A DNA stretch of 42,645 nt, from the IMG/VR virus record IMGVR_UViG_3300025097_000013, positions 1 through 42,645 of that record; one strand, written 5' to 3'. The position numbers were made by a program, and so were the translations under genes. The notes beneath the pieces were generated by a model. The model did no database searches and was not told where the DNA came from. It saw only the letters and a program-made list of their open reading frames with translations. The stretch is from a virus. Shown here one piece after another: positions 1-8,881 of the stretch; positions within the stretch are counted from its first letter, which is position 1, and every line of letters starts with the position of its first letter.

Positions 1-446
1 TATGTCAAGCTTTTTCCTTAAGTTTTTTCGTCATGAAATTAACCTTGACTTTTAACGGTAGAGTGTCACAGAATGACAGTTCAATGACATCAGGTGTCAC
101 AAGTACTAACCCTTTCAGACCCATGTGTGAGGGCATTTTGTATCTACTTTTGAGTAATGATGACACCCTATCTATTAAAGTAAAGGTATTTGTTTTTAAA
201 TTCTGTTGAGTTTTTGCTGTCACTAATGTCATTAGGTATATATAGGTCTAAAAACATAGGTAAAAGTGCTTCAGAATAGTGTGTGAGGGTAGTATTCTTT
301 ACTAAATCTTTAATGACAGCAGTGTGACAACTGTGTGACAACGATGACGGCTACTGTCATTATTGCAATCTTAACAATCTACACCTTTTGACGTGTCAAG
401 CACGCTGGATAGGGGGGCTACACGAGAAGAGGGATAGAAATAAAAG
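1..446. repeat. Non-coding left end with TGACA/TGTCA pentamer array
   Basis: I find no convincing gene here. The stretch holds 13 TGACA or TGTCA pentamers, where about one would be expected by chance. Several come in close pairs, and one forms a short inverted repeat, TTGACGTGTCAA, at 388-399. Positions 259-379 resemble 42352-42468 at the other end in the same orientation. Positions 71-92 match 42496-42517 at 20 of 22 bases. Likely roles are a replication origin, a terminase recognition region or a protein-binding array; this is inference. A 75-codon minus-strand frame lies here but has no ribosome binding site. Confidence 0.75.
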
Positions 447-884
447 TTATATATTAGCGCCTTTCTTTAAGTTATCCTCAGCCGAGAGGTGTTGAAGGTT
501 AGCGCAGCAGTGAAGACCTCCTTTAGATATAGGATAAATATGATCTACATGCCACCCATTTGGACAAGATTTGTAGATCTGTTTTATCTGTTCATCAGTA
601 CAGCATTTGCATCGTTGAGACTTCTTTAACGCTCTATACTTGGCCTGCGTGGCTGCCCTAGAATCTAAATTCGCCTTCCGCCATTTTTGGAAGTTCAATC
701 TGTGTTTTTCCTTATTGGCTTGTCTCCATCTCCTCGTTTGTACTTTACACGTTTTCGGGTCTCGTACTCTGCATTTCTTACAGGTAGGACGATATCCATC
801 TTTTTTGGTCTTATCTTTATGAAAACTCTCCAGAGACTTAATCTCATGACACTTACCGCAAGTCTTTATTTCTATATCTTCCAT
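447..884 (-). CDS. HNH endonuclease with N-terminal zinc finger
   Basis: The 145-residue product has two CxxC pairs near the N-terminus (C9/C12 and C35/C38), a basic middle, a Cys cluster near 92-95 and a C-terminal HNH core with HVDH, a SKGG turn and a downstream Asn. It probably nicks or cuts DNA with a metal ion. It points out toward the left end and mirrors the HNH gene at 41763-42167. The two share domain order but are well diverged. It lies beside the terminase genes on the opposite strand, so a packaging role is possible, as is a homing role. The ATG sits 6 nt after a TATAAT box with no Shine-Dalgarno site, so the message is probably leaderless. Confidence 0.85.
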   Translation of the reverse strand: MEDIEIKTCGKCHEIKSLESFHKDKTKKDGYRPTCKKCRVRDPKTCKVQTRRWRQANKEKHRLNFQKWRKANLDSRAATQAKYRALKKSQRCKCCTDEQIKQIYKSCPNGWHVDHIYPISKGGLHCCANLQHLSAEDNLKKGANI

Positions 885-890
885 ATCTTA

Positions 891-919
891 ATTATACACC
901 AGATGATGATTATCTGCAA
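891..919 (-). promoter_or_regulatory. Sigma70-type promoter for the left HNH gene
   Basis: On the minus strand, TTGCAG (914-919) and TATAAT (891-896) are separated by 17 bp. The predicted start falls on or next to the ATG at 884. The 99-bp gap between this HNH gene and the small terminase shows no matching promoter on the plus strand. Confidence 0.7.
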
Positions 920-983
920 CATTTATCTTATCCTAATCGTTTATATATTGCAAGGAAAAAACGTGAACCAGGAGGAGCGTACA

Positions 984-1442
984 ATGGTAGACCATAGCAA
1001 GAAATCACTGGCCAAAACTCTCTATCTGCATGAGAACATGACGTTAGCGGAGATAGCAGAGAAGACAGGCATTAAACTCAACACATTAAAGTACTACGTA
1101 GATAAAGGCTCTAAGACAGAACCAGCCTGGAAAGACGCAAAGTCAGCGGGAAAGGATAATGAGCTTCTTGAGGTCTTAAAGGACGACAAGGGTAATATTT
1201 CCGACATTTATAGCCTAGGATTGTCAGTAGTACAGCGTAGTTTAGCTAATATGGAGCTTAGAGGCGAAGAGTTGAGTGTTCAAGGTGTCGACAGGCTCCT
1301 ATCCGCACTAGATAAGATAGACCGTTGGAAGCGCTTAGAAGAGACCAAAAAAGAGGTAGACGCCGATAATCTAGAGCTAACACAGAGCGAAGCAGACATT
1401 ACAGAGCATATTTTCTTTAAGAAAGGTGAGGAAGCTTCATAA
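984..1442 (+). CDS. terS: Terminase small subunit (DNA recognition)
   Basis: This 152-residue protein has an N-terminal helix-turn-helix (about residues 15-40, around MTLAEIAEKTGIKLNTLKYY) of the kind used by small terminase subunits, followed by helical, charged sequence. It should bind the packaging site and recruit the large subunit. The open frame extends upstream to 687 across the HNH gene, but the start at 984 is preceded by AGGAGGAG at ideal spacing. Its stop overlaps the large-subunit ATG by one base, which implies translational coupling. The assignment rests on the HTH, size and position and not on strong family motifs. Confidence 0.75.
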   Translation: MVDHSKKSLAKTLYLHENMTLAEIAEKTGIKLNTLKYYVDKGSKTEPAWKDAKSAGKDNELLEVLKDDKGNISDIYSLGLSVVQRSLANMELRGEELSVQGVDRLLSALDKIDRWKRLEETKKEVDADNLELTQSEADITEHIFFKKGEEAS

Positions 1443-2989
1443 TGAATCAGGATCAAATCTTTGAACTGAGAGTTAAGAAAGCACTTGCCTATTTAGCAAC
1501 TATATGGAAGCCTCACGCAGGCCAAATCGAGGCAGGACAGGCTGTTTTCACAGAATTAGCTAAAATGATCTACATCGAGTGCGGTCGTAAGTTCGGTAAG
1601 TCCGAATGGGCAGTATTTCTATGCTGGATGTTTGCTATTCTTAACCCTAACTCAGAAGTATACTATCTAGCGCCCGCGGTTAAGCTGGCAAAGGAACTAG
1701 TCTGGTCGAATCAGCGTATGCAAACCTGTAATTCCTATGATCGTAGCTTTAAGAAGAATATGGAGCGAATTTTAGGTGGTGAAATATATATTTATAAGCA
1801 AGAAATGCGTATAGTTCTTCCTAATGGTTCCTTTATTAAGGTTGATGGCTCTGATAACATCGATTCTCAGCTCGGATTGAAGCCCGATTTGATCATTGCG
1901 GATGAAATGAGGACTTTTAAGGAAGATTGGCTGGAATTTATGACTCCTAACCTCGCGGCGAAGGATGGCACCCTAGTTTGTATTTCTACCCCTCCTTTAG
2001 GCCCAAATAGAGCATATGAGCATGCATTAGAGTGTAAAAATAAGATGAACGATGGTAATCCCCGGTATTTCTACTTAAATTTGCCTTCTGAAACGAATGA
2101 TGCGGTTCCTCACCTACAAAATTGGCTTAAAGAGGAAAAAGAGCGCCTAATCGCCTTAGGTAGAGAGAATGAGTGGAGACGAGAGTACATGGCCGAGTAC
2201 ATCTCTTCAAATGAACATGCTATTATACCTCAATTAAGCAGAAAAACGAAGACATTATCAAATGATCATCAAATAAAAGACAAAGTGCCCAAACGTCACT
2301 GTTTTGAAGCGTATATTTGCATAAATCCTGGAAATTCGACCATTGCAGGAGCTCTGTTAGTGCTTTTAAACAAGCTAAATGGAGAGATCATCATATTAGA
2401 TGAGTACAAAGAATGGGACTCTCAGAAGACATCGGCCATGGAAATGTGGCCTAAAATAGAGGATAAGTTCCTTGCTCACCTGGAAAACGTGGGACTAAAG
2501 GACTTCGTTCCCTCTGAAAACGTGGTAATCATCTGCCCTCCTAAGACACCATGGTTTAAGCGTGATATGCACGAAGCATATGACTTAGTAGTAGAGGACG
2601 CTGATAAGGTCTGCGATAAGCCTGAGTATAATATAGGTCTTATAAAAGATCTACTCATTTCAGGTAAATTGATAGTCCACGAGGACTGCAGAGAACTGAT
2701 CAAGGAGAGCGAGACGTACATTAGGAACCCGAAGACCTATACGATCCCCGGTGATCAATCCAAGCTCCTTATATACAGTCTGAGAGCAATCCTATGTGCT
2801 ACAGGATATACGTCTGACCTCATAGAATTGACAGAAGAGAAGCAAGATGACGAGAAATTCCTAGAAAAGATATTAAATGCCCAAACTTTCGAGCAGAAGA
2901 TGAGGGATATTCGTTTAGAGAAGTATGGGATATTACACGACGAGGATGCTTCAGTCTTTCCAGAGGATTTAGAACACGATATATTATAG
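1442..2989 (+). CDS. terL: Terminase large subunit; nuclease active site looks degenerate
   Basis: The 515-residue packaging motor has an ATPase domain with Walker A GRKFGKS (residues 48-54) and Walker B LIIADE (D154/E155), followed by a C/P motif region (ISTPP, about 181-185). The C-terminal half has the layout of the RNase H-like nuclease, but the expected acids are missing. The first motif reads INPGNS with N295 in place of Asp. The second reads IICPP (363-367) where DPA is usual. The last reads YSLR (445-448) where DALR is usual. If this alignment is right, the protein can translocate DNA but may not cut it alone. ATPase call is firm; the loss of nuclease function is inference. Confidence 0.9.
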   Translation: MNQDQIFELRVKKALAYLATIWKPHAGQIEAGQAVFTELAKMIYIECGRKFGKSEWAVFLCWMFAILNPNSEVYYLAPAVKLAKELVWSNQRMQTCNSYDRSFKKNMERILGGEIYIYKQEMRIVLPNGSFIKVDGSDNIDSQLGLKPDLIIADEMRTFKEDWLEFMTPNLAAKDGTLVCISTPPLGPNRAYEHALECKNKMNDGNPRYFYLNLPSETNDAVPHLQNWLKEEKERLIALGRENEWRREYMAEYISSNEHAIIPQLSRKTKTLSNDHQIKDKVPKRHCFEAYICINPGNSTIAGALLVLLNKLNGEIIILDEYKEWDSQKTSAMEMWPKIEDKFLAHLENVGLKDFVPSENVVIICPPKTPWFKRDMHEAYDLVVEDADKVCDKPEYNIGLIKDLLISGKLIVHEDCRELIKESETYIRNPKTYTIPGDQSKLLIYSLRAILCATGYTSDLIELTEEKQDDEKFLEKILNAQTFEQKMRDIRLEKYGILHDEDASVFPEDLEHDIL

Positions 2990-2997
2990 GGAAACCA

Positions 2998-3273
2998 ATG
3001 ACCAAAAAGCATACGAAGGATAAGTTATTTAATACCGGATGTGAGAACTGTCACGACAGAGCTCATTCACTAAACGAGAACTTTACATTTGTAGATCTTT
3101 CAATTAGAGAGGAACCTTTTAAAATAGTAGTTAGAAGTAAGGTATGCCTAAGATGCGGACCTGTCCTAATCTTTGAAGTGCATGAACAGCTAGCAGACAT
3201 GCTAGAAGAAGCTCTGCAGATAGCAGGATATGACTTGAATAACGAAAATCTAGAGATACAAAGGGTTAAATAA
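2998..3273 (+). CDS. Small protein with two Cys pairs, possible zinc ribbon
   Basis: This 91-residue protein of unknown function has CENCH near residue 15 and CLRCG near residue 51. The spacing suits a single zinc-binding ribbon. It begins 9 bp after the terminase gene and is co-oriented with the packaging and portal genes. The C-terminal 30 residues are acidic and probably helical. No signal peptide or membrane segment is visible. Confidence 0.75.
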   Translation: MTKKHTKDKLFNTGCENCHDRAHSLNENFTFVDLSIREEPFKIVVRSKVCLRCGPVLIFEVHEQLADMLEEALQIAGYDLNNENLEIQRVK

Positions 3274-3274
3274 C

Positions 3275-3454
3275 ATGTACAGAATTATTTCTGAATATAC
3301 AGCTACTTCAGGTGGTTACAACGGAATAACAAGAACATATAAAAAAATATCAATAGCTTATAACACGAAAGAAGAAGCAGAACGAGAAGCAAAATATATA
3401 AGAGAAGCATCATCAGCAAAAGTCGTAACAGTCGTGAAAGATGGAGAAGAATAA
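3275..3454 (+). CDS. Small hypothetical protein (59 residues)
   Basis: A 59-codon frame fills the gap between two co-directional genes with 1 bp upstream and 2 bp downstream. It encodes MYRIISEYTA at the N-terminus and a Lys/Glu-rich second half, and looks like a small alpha/beta protein. Its tight fit in the operon is the main argument that it is real. The ribosome binding site is weak (AAGGG about 11 nt upstream), so it may depend on coupling to the preceding gene. No family is recognised. Confidence 0.6.
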   Translation: MYRIISEYTATSGGYNGITRTYKKISIAYNTKEEAEREAKYIREASSAKVVTVVKDGEE

Positions 3455-3456
3455 AT

Positions 3457-3783
3457 ATGGAAATCTTATTAGTAATACTGACCTCTGTGGCATTTATCTC
3501 ATCAACAATTAGTATAGCGTTGTCATGTTATATCAAAAGCACTTTAGAGGCACAGCTGACTTCTAAAATAGCCGAAGATCTATATGCAGCGAAAGAGGAA
3601 CTTATCGGAGTGGAACATCGCCTTGAAGGCTTGATGGATAAGAAACTGAATAGTTCCGCGGCACAAATGAGAGAAATAGCGCAGAACGACGCCGTAGATC
3701 TTGTTGAAGCCACTATAAATAATCAAGGGAACTTACCTAGCGAGGGATTAGGTATTGGATCATTCAAAAATTTAGGAAGGTAG
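3457..3783 (+). CDS. Hypothetical protein with N-terminal membrane anchor and coiled coil
   Basis: The 108-residue product opens with a hydrophobic segment (residues 2-25) followed by a charged helical region (about 30-85) likely to form a coiled coil. The segment lacks a clear cleavage site, so it is probably a signal anchor. It lies just upstream of the portal gene. A spanin-like or virion-associated role could be imagined from the topology, but nothing in the sequence proves it. Confidence 0.65.
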   Translation: MEILLVILTSVAFISSTISIALSCYIKSTLEAQLTSKIAEDLYAAKEELIGVEHRLEGLMDKKLNSSAAQMREIAQNDAVDLVEATINNQGNLPSEGLGIGSFKNLGR

Positions 3784-3788
3784 TATAG

Positions 3789-5918
3789 ATGGCTTTATAT
3801 GGAAACAATTTTAATGATGGCTTTGGATCGCATACACCGATATCCATTAAGCCCTTGACCCCTAATGTGGTCTCAAATGAAGAGGACACATTAGAGTGGG
3901 TTAAAGAGACAGCAGACTTGCTGGGCGACTACTACAGTAACTATAGAGCGCTATATAGAGACAACATCTCTGCTTACGTGGGGGATAGATCATCTAACAA
4001 TAATTCTGACGGTAACGCCGCCATACTTAATAACGATTCACTAACACGAAATCCAACACCCGGTCGCAAAGACCTTAATGTAATTCAGCCTATCGTAGAA
4101 GCTCATCTTTCCAGGATAACATCTTCTAGAGCTTCGATATCGGTTCTTCCGGTAAATAGTAATGAATTTCACGATCTTTCGGCCGCTAAGACTTCAGAAA
4201 ACATGATAGACCAATCATTCTCCTCTCAAGGAGTACATGACAAATTTGAGTTCGCTGGTCGTACAATGTTGGTATGCGGACATAGTTATATGCTTATGGA
4301 ATGGGATAACTCCATAGGACCACCTCTATCACAGCTAGAAGAGCCTATTCTAATGTTAGACGAGCAAGGCGAGCCTATGGTAGATGAAGAAGGTAATGAC
4401 ATTATAGTACATCCTAATACTAAGATGGGTGACTTATCGTATAGACCTTTAAGACCTGACCAAGTATTAGAACAGCCTGGCAAACAGTGGGACAAGAAGC
4501 ATTGGGTAATCACATTAGAACTACGAGATGTATATGAAACACAATTAGAGTACCCCTCAGTAGCAGATGAAATTCGAGGAGGATCTCATAGTCCTACAGA
4601 CACAAGTTCTTGGTTACACAAACAGTCACATGAATTAGAGCATCAAGTTCTAGTTATGACATGTTACCACAAAGCGACTAGAGCATTCCCTCAAGGGTGG
4701 AAAGTTGTATGTACTCCAGATGTTCTACTTGAGAGCACAGAGTTAGATTTTCCTACTCTTAATGGTTACAGCTTATTACCTATCGCAAGACTTAGTGATA
4801 CTTTAGTTCCTGGTTATGAACTTCCACTACCTATGTCCGTTATGGAAGCAGGTAAAGGATATGCAGAAACATTTAATAGAGTAGACAAAGTCCTCCGTAA
4901 GGATCTTTCGCTCAGCGTGCCTAAGTGGATTACACATAAACTTTCAGGAGTTAATTATCAACAACTTAATACATCCTCTTCCGTAGTTTCTTTTAAAGGT
5001 AATATTGCGCCTCAGTTGGTTAGACCTTCCTCTACCAGCGGTGACTTCTTTGCTTATAGAAATGGACTACTCCAAGAGATGAAACAGAACACAGGAGCGA
5101 GTCACGTATTCAATGCTCCGCCAAGTAACACACGTGCTACCTCGATGTTAGAACATCAGGAAGAGCAAGAATTCATGAGAGCAGAGCCACTTATTAGACA
5201 CATGAACGATTTTATGGCCGAAGTTGCAAAGATAGGCTTAGCTATAATGGCCGATCGATACTCGGAACATGAAGAACGAGTACTTAAGCTTATGGGCAGT
5301 GCAGGGCCTTCAGCTTATATCAGACTACAAACAGCAGATCTTATGGGTCCATATGACATCAAGTTTGAACGTACCTCGGCTCTTCCTAACTCTAAGCAAG
5401 GTAGGATTAACGCTGCGTTAGGTATGTTCGAAGCAGGTATTATAGATCAGAACCAGTTCAAGGTATCCATAGGCTATGCCTCAGATCCTGACTTTCAAAC
5501 ATCAGAAACTAAAGCTTATGAGAAGCAGTTACTTGAAAATGACTTAATGTCTAGAGGACAACAAATCGAATCTCCACTTGAGCATGAAGATCACGTAGAA
5601 CACCTTAAAGCACTATATCCAGTAATTGACTCTATTGAGTTCGCTGAGATGCCCGATGAGATTAAAGGTCAGTTTGTTGCACACTGTATGGCGCATGAGA
5701 TGTTTGCATGGCGTAGAGCACAGATATCAATATCATATGCTATTAAGGTAGCAGATAAAGTGCAATGGAAATTCTTCTCAGCGCTCCCCGCAGCTGTCCC
5801 CGTTAGCGTGGATAACCCAGGAGCAGTACAAGGAGAGGAGATCTTACAGCAGAGAGCTATAACTCCGGGACTAAGTATCCCACAAGAGCCAGGACCTGAT
5901 AACCCCTCGGCAGTTTAA
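3789..5918 (+). CDS. Portal protein
   Basis: The 709-residue protein sits between the terminase and the scaffold/capsid genes, where the portal is expected. Its size fits podovirus portals of the P22-like group. The N-terminus (about 25-75) is helical and aromatic-rich (LGDYYSNYRALYRDN). A central alpha/beta wing follows, then a long helical region (about 440-560) with SNTRATSMLEHQEEQEFMR, typical of the portal stem and crown helices. Portals form a dodecameric ring at one capsid vertex, dock the terminase and later the tail adaptor. Identification is by position, length and overall composition. Confidence 0.85.
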   Translation: MALYGNNFNDGFGSHTPISIKPLTPNVVSNEEDTLEWVKETADLLGDYYSNYRALYRDNISAYVGDRSSNNNSDGNAAILNNDSLTRNPTPGRKDLNVIQPIVEAHLSRITSSRASISVLPVNSNEFHDLSAAKTSENMIDQSFSSQGVHDKFEFAGRTMLVCGHSYMLMEWDNSIGPPLSQLEEPILMLDEQGEPMVDEEGNDIIVHPNTKMGDLSYRPLRPDQVLEQPGKQWDKKHWVITLELRDVYETQLEYPSVADEIRGGSHSPTDTSSWLHKQSHELEHQVLVMTCYHKATRAFPQGWKVVCTPDVLLESTELDFPTLNGYSLLPIARLSDTLVPGYELPLPMSVMEAGKGYAETFNRVDKVLRKDLSLSVPKWITHKLSGVNYQQLNTSSSVVSFKGNIAPQLVRPSSTSGDFFAYRNGLLQEMKQNTGASHVFNAPPSNTRATSMLEHQEEQEFMRAEPLIRHMNDFMAEVAKIGLAIMADRYSEHEERVLKLMGSAGPSAYIRLQTADLMGPYDIKFERTSALPNSKQGRINAALGMFEAGIIDQNQFKVSIGYASDPDFQTSETKAYEKQLLENDLMSRGQQIESPLEHEDHVEHLKALYPVIDSIEFAEMPDEIKGQFVAHCMAHEMFAWRRAQISISYAIKVADKVQWKFFSALPAAVPVSVDNPGAVQGEEILQQRAITPGLSIPQEPGPDNPSAV

Positions 5919-5933
5919 ATTACTTCATATCAC

Positions 5934-5948
5934 GGTACTAATAGTACC
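5934..5948 (+). other. Hairpin upstream of the scaffold gene
   Basis: A perfect 6-bp inverted repeat, GGTACT and AGTACC, encloses a 3-nt loop. It lies in the 73-bp gap between the portal and scaffold genes and has no T-run. It could be an RNA-stability or processing site. Confidence 0.4.
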
Positions 5949-5991
5949 ACCACATTAACCAAGGTAAACCGTAATAACCAAGGAGCCTACG

Positions 5992-7488
5992 ATGACTGAC
6001 GAAACTAACATAGAAAGTAATGATGTAGCACCGACCGATAAGTCAGTAGACATAAGTGATTTCGGTCCGTCGCAATCAGAAAAATTTAGAGAACAAGCTG
6101 AGCGCGTTCACGCACGAAAAGAACGAACATCGAGTATTATCGACGACGTCTGGGATAATGCATCTGGAGATGCTAAGACGTTAAAAGAAGCTAACACTTC
6201 AATGCAAGATAAACTCGAGAGTGAGGAACGGAATGATGAGCAGCAGGCAAGTAAACGAAGTGACTCTAGAGAGTCTGATGAAGGAACTGAAGAGTCAGAA
6301 AGAACTTTTAAAGACGTTACTGACGAAGTTTGGGACTCTGCAACAGGAGAACCAGAAGCTGAAGAGAATGCAGAAGGAGACAGCGAGGAATCAGAGGAAT
6401 CTAACGAACTCCCTGAGGGAGAGGAATCTGAAGAGGGCCTTCAAGAATCTGGAGAAGATAGATCCGAATCACAACGAGATGATGTAATAACCGCCACCAT
6501 AGAAGGAGAGGATGGCCCGGAACAGATCGAAATACCAAAGGACGCAAAGATCACAGTTAAAGTCGATGGGGTCGAGCAGGAAGTCTCACTACAGGAATTT
6601 GCCAATGGCATTTCGGGACAGAAAGCAATCTCCCAGAAGTTTTCCGCTCTTAATGGAGAGCAGAAAGCCTTCGAAAGTCGTTTACAACATTGGAACGAAT
6701 CGTCAGCAAAAGCCGCAGAGCTGATGAATGACAACAACGCGGTAGAAGCAATTCAGCATGTAGCTGAGATGATGGGGCATGACCCTCAATTACTTTTTAC
6801 GAGTTTATTTGAGCAAATCACCCCAGTACTGAACCAATACGCTGACTTATCTCAAGAAGGTAGGGCAGAATGGGTTCAAAACATAAAGAATCAAAAGGCG
6901 GAATTTCAAGCCAAGTCTGCGCAAGATGAATTGAACAAGCTGCGAGCCGAACAGGAACAGCAAGGGAAAGTTCAAAATGTTCAGAAAACTTACGGACTGG
7001 ACGAAGCCACCTTTACTCATGCGTACCACGCACTTGAGGCCGAGATGGAAGCGGGAACTTTAACCAAGCAGCCAATAACTCCGGAGCTAGTAGGACAGTA
7101 TACCCAACTAGTACAAAGAGAACATTTTGCTACTGAAGCGTTAAAAGGAACAAGCCATGAAGGCGACTCACATGCGATAAGTCAGGTACTTCAAGCTGTA
7201 CACCAAATGGAGCAGCGAGGAGTCGAGATTTCGGAACAATCGATAAAGGACATGGTCGCTGATGCCTTAGGTAGAGAGCAACAGATCGAGAAATCGAAGA
7301 CCGTCAATAAGTCCCTAAAGAAGAAAGGCGTGAAGCCTAAAGCTAAAGGGAATAAAAAGCCTAAACAGGTTCAAAGGAAGAATCCTAGTGATTCCCAAAA
7401 GAGCTGGATGGACAGGGCTTTAGACGAACTCGATGGAGGAGCTAGCGCTGAAGACTTAGGACTTACGACCAGAAAAAAGCGAAAGTAA
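5992..7488 (+). CDS. Capsid scaffolding protein (probable)
   Basis: The 498-residue protein lies directly before the major capsid gene. It is very acidic from about residue 65 to 165, then becomes coiled-coil rich with many Gln and Glu, and ends with a highly basic tail (KKKGVKPKAKGNKKPK near 440-455, and KKRK at the end). This acid-middle, basic-tail pattern is typical of scaffolds, whose basic C-terminus binds the coat protein. Two imperfect repeats occur in the N-terminal part (DDVWDNASGD and DEVWDSATGE). A good Shine-Dalgarno site (AAGGAG) precedes the ATG. No protease for its removal is evident nearby. Confidence 0.75.
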   Translation: MTDETNIESNDVAPTDKSVDISDFGPSQSEKFREQAERVHARKERTSSIIDDVWDNASGDAKTLKEANTSMQDKLESEERNDEQQASKRSDSRESDEGTEESERTFKDVTDEVWDSATGEPEAEENAEGDSEESEESNELPEGEESEEGLQESGEDRSESQRDDVITATIEGEDGPEQIEIPKDAKITVKVDGVEQEVSLQEFANGISGQKAISQKFSALNGEQKAFESRLQHWNESSAKAAELMNDNNAVEAIQHVAEMMGHDPQLLFTSLFEQITPVLNQYADLSQEGRAEWVQNIKNQKAEFQAKSAQDELNKLRAEQEQQGKVQNVQKTYGLDEATFTHAYHALEAEMEAGTLTKQPITPELVGQYTQLVQREHFATEALKGTSHEGDSHAISQVLQAVHQMEQRGVEISEQSIKDMVADALGREQQIEKSKTVNKSLKKKGVKPKAKGNKKPKQVQRKNPSDSQKSWMDRALDELDGGASAEDLGLTTRKKRK

Positions 7489-7514
7489 TATTTCGCACCC
7501 GTAAGTAACAGTTG

Positions 7515-7529
7515 TCCGGAAATACCGGA
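7515..7529 (+). other. Hairpin upstream of the capsid gene
   Basis: TCCGG and CCGGA form a 5-bp stem around an AAATA loop, extendable by one G.T pair. It lies in the 84-bp leader of the major capsid gene, 43 bp before the ATG. It lacks a T-run, so it is not an intrinsic terminator. A role in protecting the abundant capsid message is possible. Confidence 0.4.
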
Positions 7530-7572
7530 TTACTACTGAACTAAAACGAACAAACAACAATAGGAGCTTATA

Positions 7573-8793
7573 ATGGCTACTTCAATTCCAGGAGACAATT
7601 ACAACCTGTCTTCAACATTTGCGAACTTGTTTAAGCAAGTTTTTAGAGATGATCCAATGGCCGAACAGGATCTCTTCTTCTTCGATAACGAGCTACTAAA
7701 GCGTATTCTTGTAGAGGAAGGCTTTACTGGTACAAACGAAGAAGTACTACGTACTACATCCTTAATGGGTGGTTACGGTTTCGGATCAACCATGCCTCGT
7801 GTTAACGAGTCTGGCAACATTCGTCCTAGACTAACAGCTAAAAAGTATCACGTCCGTGCATTACTTGACACTGAATCAATGGCGTCTGCAATGGATAGCA
7901 AGGGTGCTTTCCACAACCTCGTAGAGCGAGTCAAAGAAGATATCCGTCGTGGTATCGACCAAGGTCTTGCCCTTTCACTTTTCCTCGGCGGAGTTGACGG
8001 AGACCTTCAGCTAGGTACCATCGCTACATCAGGTGTTGCTGATTCCGACCCAATTTTCGTACTAACATTAACAGAAGCTCCTGGACATAAGTTCCACGTT
8101 AAGCAGATTGTTAATATCGGTACTGGCGACACAGACCCATTTGAAGTTACAGCAGTTGACGAAGCTAACCTAGCTATCACTGTAACACAAGTTGGAAGTA
8201 CTACTCAGGTCCCTGCGGACGCTGACGAGATCTATCTACAAGGTTCTGAGGACAATGCGTTCACAGGTCTTGCCGGTGCATCTGCTCAGTCTGGTACTCT
8301 TAACAACGTTGCTATTAGTGCAGCTAACTCTTGGATTATGCATCTTGCTACCAAGACAGGTGAGTCTCCTGATGAGAACATGCTATACGAGGAACTTATT
8401 AATGTTAAAGACAAGTGTGGTGACTATCCTAACTTGATCGTTACATCTAAGGTACAGTACCTCAAGATTGCTGAATTCCTTTCAGACAAGAGAGTTCTTA
8501 ATGATCTTTCTGACAAGATGGGACACGGCGCTCTAAGCATTTTAGGACCTAACGGCCCTATCGAAATCATCTGGGACAGACTTTGCCCAGCTGACCGTAT
8601 CTACCTTCTTAACACCAAACGTATAAAGTTGCGTAAGCGACCAATGAGCGGTCTTGTTGAGCATGGTGGAAGCGTACTTATCCCTAACTACGTCGTTGAC
8701 GATGATAGTTACTTGATCCAGTACCGCTGCTACGGTAACTTCTTCATTGAGCCTAGGTTCCATGGAGTAATTGACGCTTTAGCAACAAGCTAA
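7573..8793 (+). CDS. Major capsid protein
   Basis: The 406-residue product follows the scaffold gene and has its own leader with TAGGAG. The N-terminal half contains the helical and charged sequence expected for the spine helix of HK97-fold coats (about 110-145, MDSKGAFHNLVERVKEDIRRGIDQ in two stretches). Residues about 160-230 (beta-rich, Thr/Asp-rich) look like an inserted domain. The C-terminal part has several aromatic-rich strands (YLIQYRCYGNFFIEP). It forms the icosahedral shell. Called from position, size and fold-like features. Confidence 0.85.
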   Translation: MATSIPGDNYNLSSTFANLFKQVFRDDPMAEQDLFFFDNELLKRILVEEGFTGTNEEVLRTTSLMGGYGFGSTMPRVNESGNIRPRLTAKKYHVRALLDTESMASAMDSKGAFHNLVERVKEDIRRGIDQGLALSLFLGGVDGDLQLGTIATSGVADSDPIFVLTLTEAPGHKFHVKQIVNIGTGDTDPFEVTAVDEANLAITVTQVGSTTQVPADADEIYLQGSEDNAFTGLAGASAQSGTLNNVAISAANSWIMHLATKTGESPDENMLYEELINVKDKCGDYPNLIVTSKVQYLKIAEFLSDKRVLNDLSDKMGHGALSILGPNGPIEIIWDRLCPADRIYLLNTKRIKLRKRPMSGLVEHGGSVLIPNYVVDDDSYLIQYRCYGNFFIEPRFHGVIDALATS

Positions 8794-8843
8794 GAAACAG
8801 CCTGGGTAAGCTATAAAAACTGCCCACCTTTTTACAACAATTA

Positions 8844-8857
8844 GGGGCCCTAACCCC
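8844..8857 (+). other. GC-rich hairpin after the capsid gene
   Basis: GGGG and CCCC enclose a CCCTAA loop in the 88-bp gap after the capsid gene. There is no T-run, so it is at best a partial stop or a message 3'-end protector. Confidence 0.35.
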
Positions 8858-8881
8858 ATCAAATAATAGAGGAGGCCAACC

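Noticed and set aside
5-232. 75-codon minus-strand frame at the left end
   Set aside because: No ribosome binding site, composition set by the TGACA repeats, and it lies in a region that resembles the non-coding right end.
687-983. N-terminal extension of the small terminase
   Set aside because: It runs antisense through the HNH gene; ATG 984 has an ideal Shine-Dalgarno site and a helix-turn-helix right after it.
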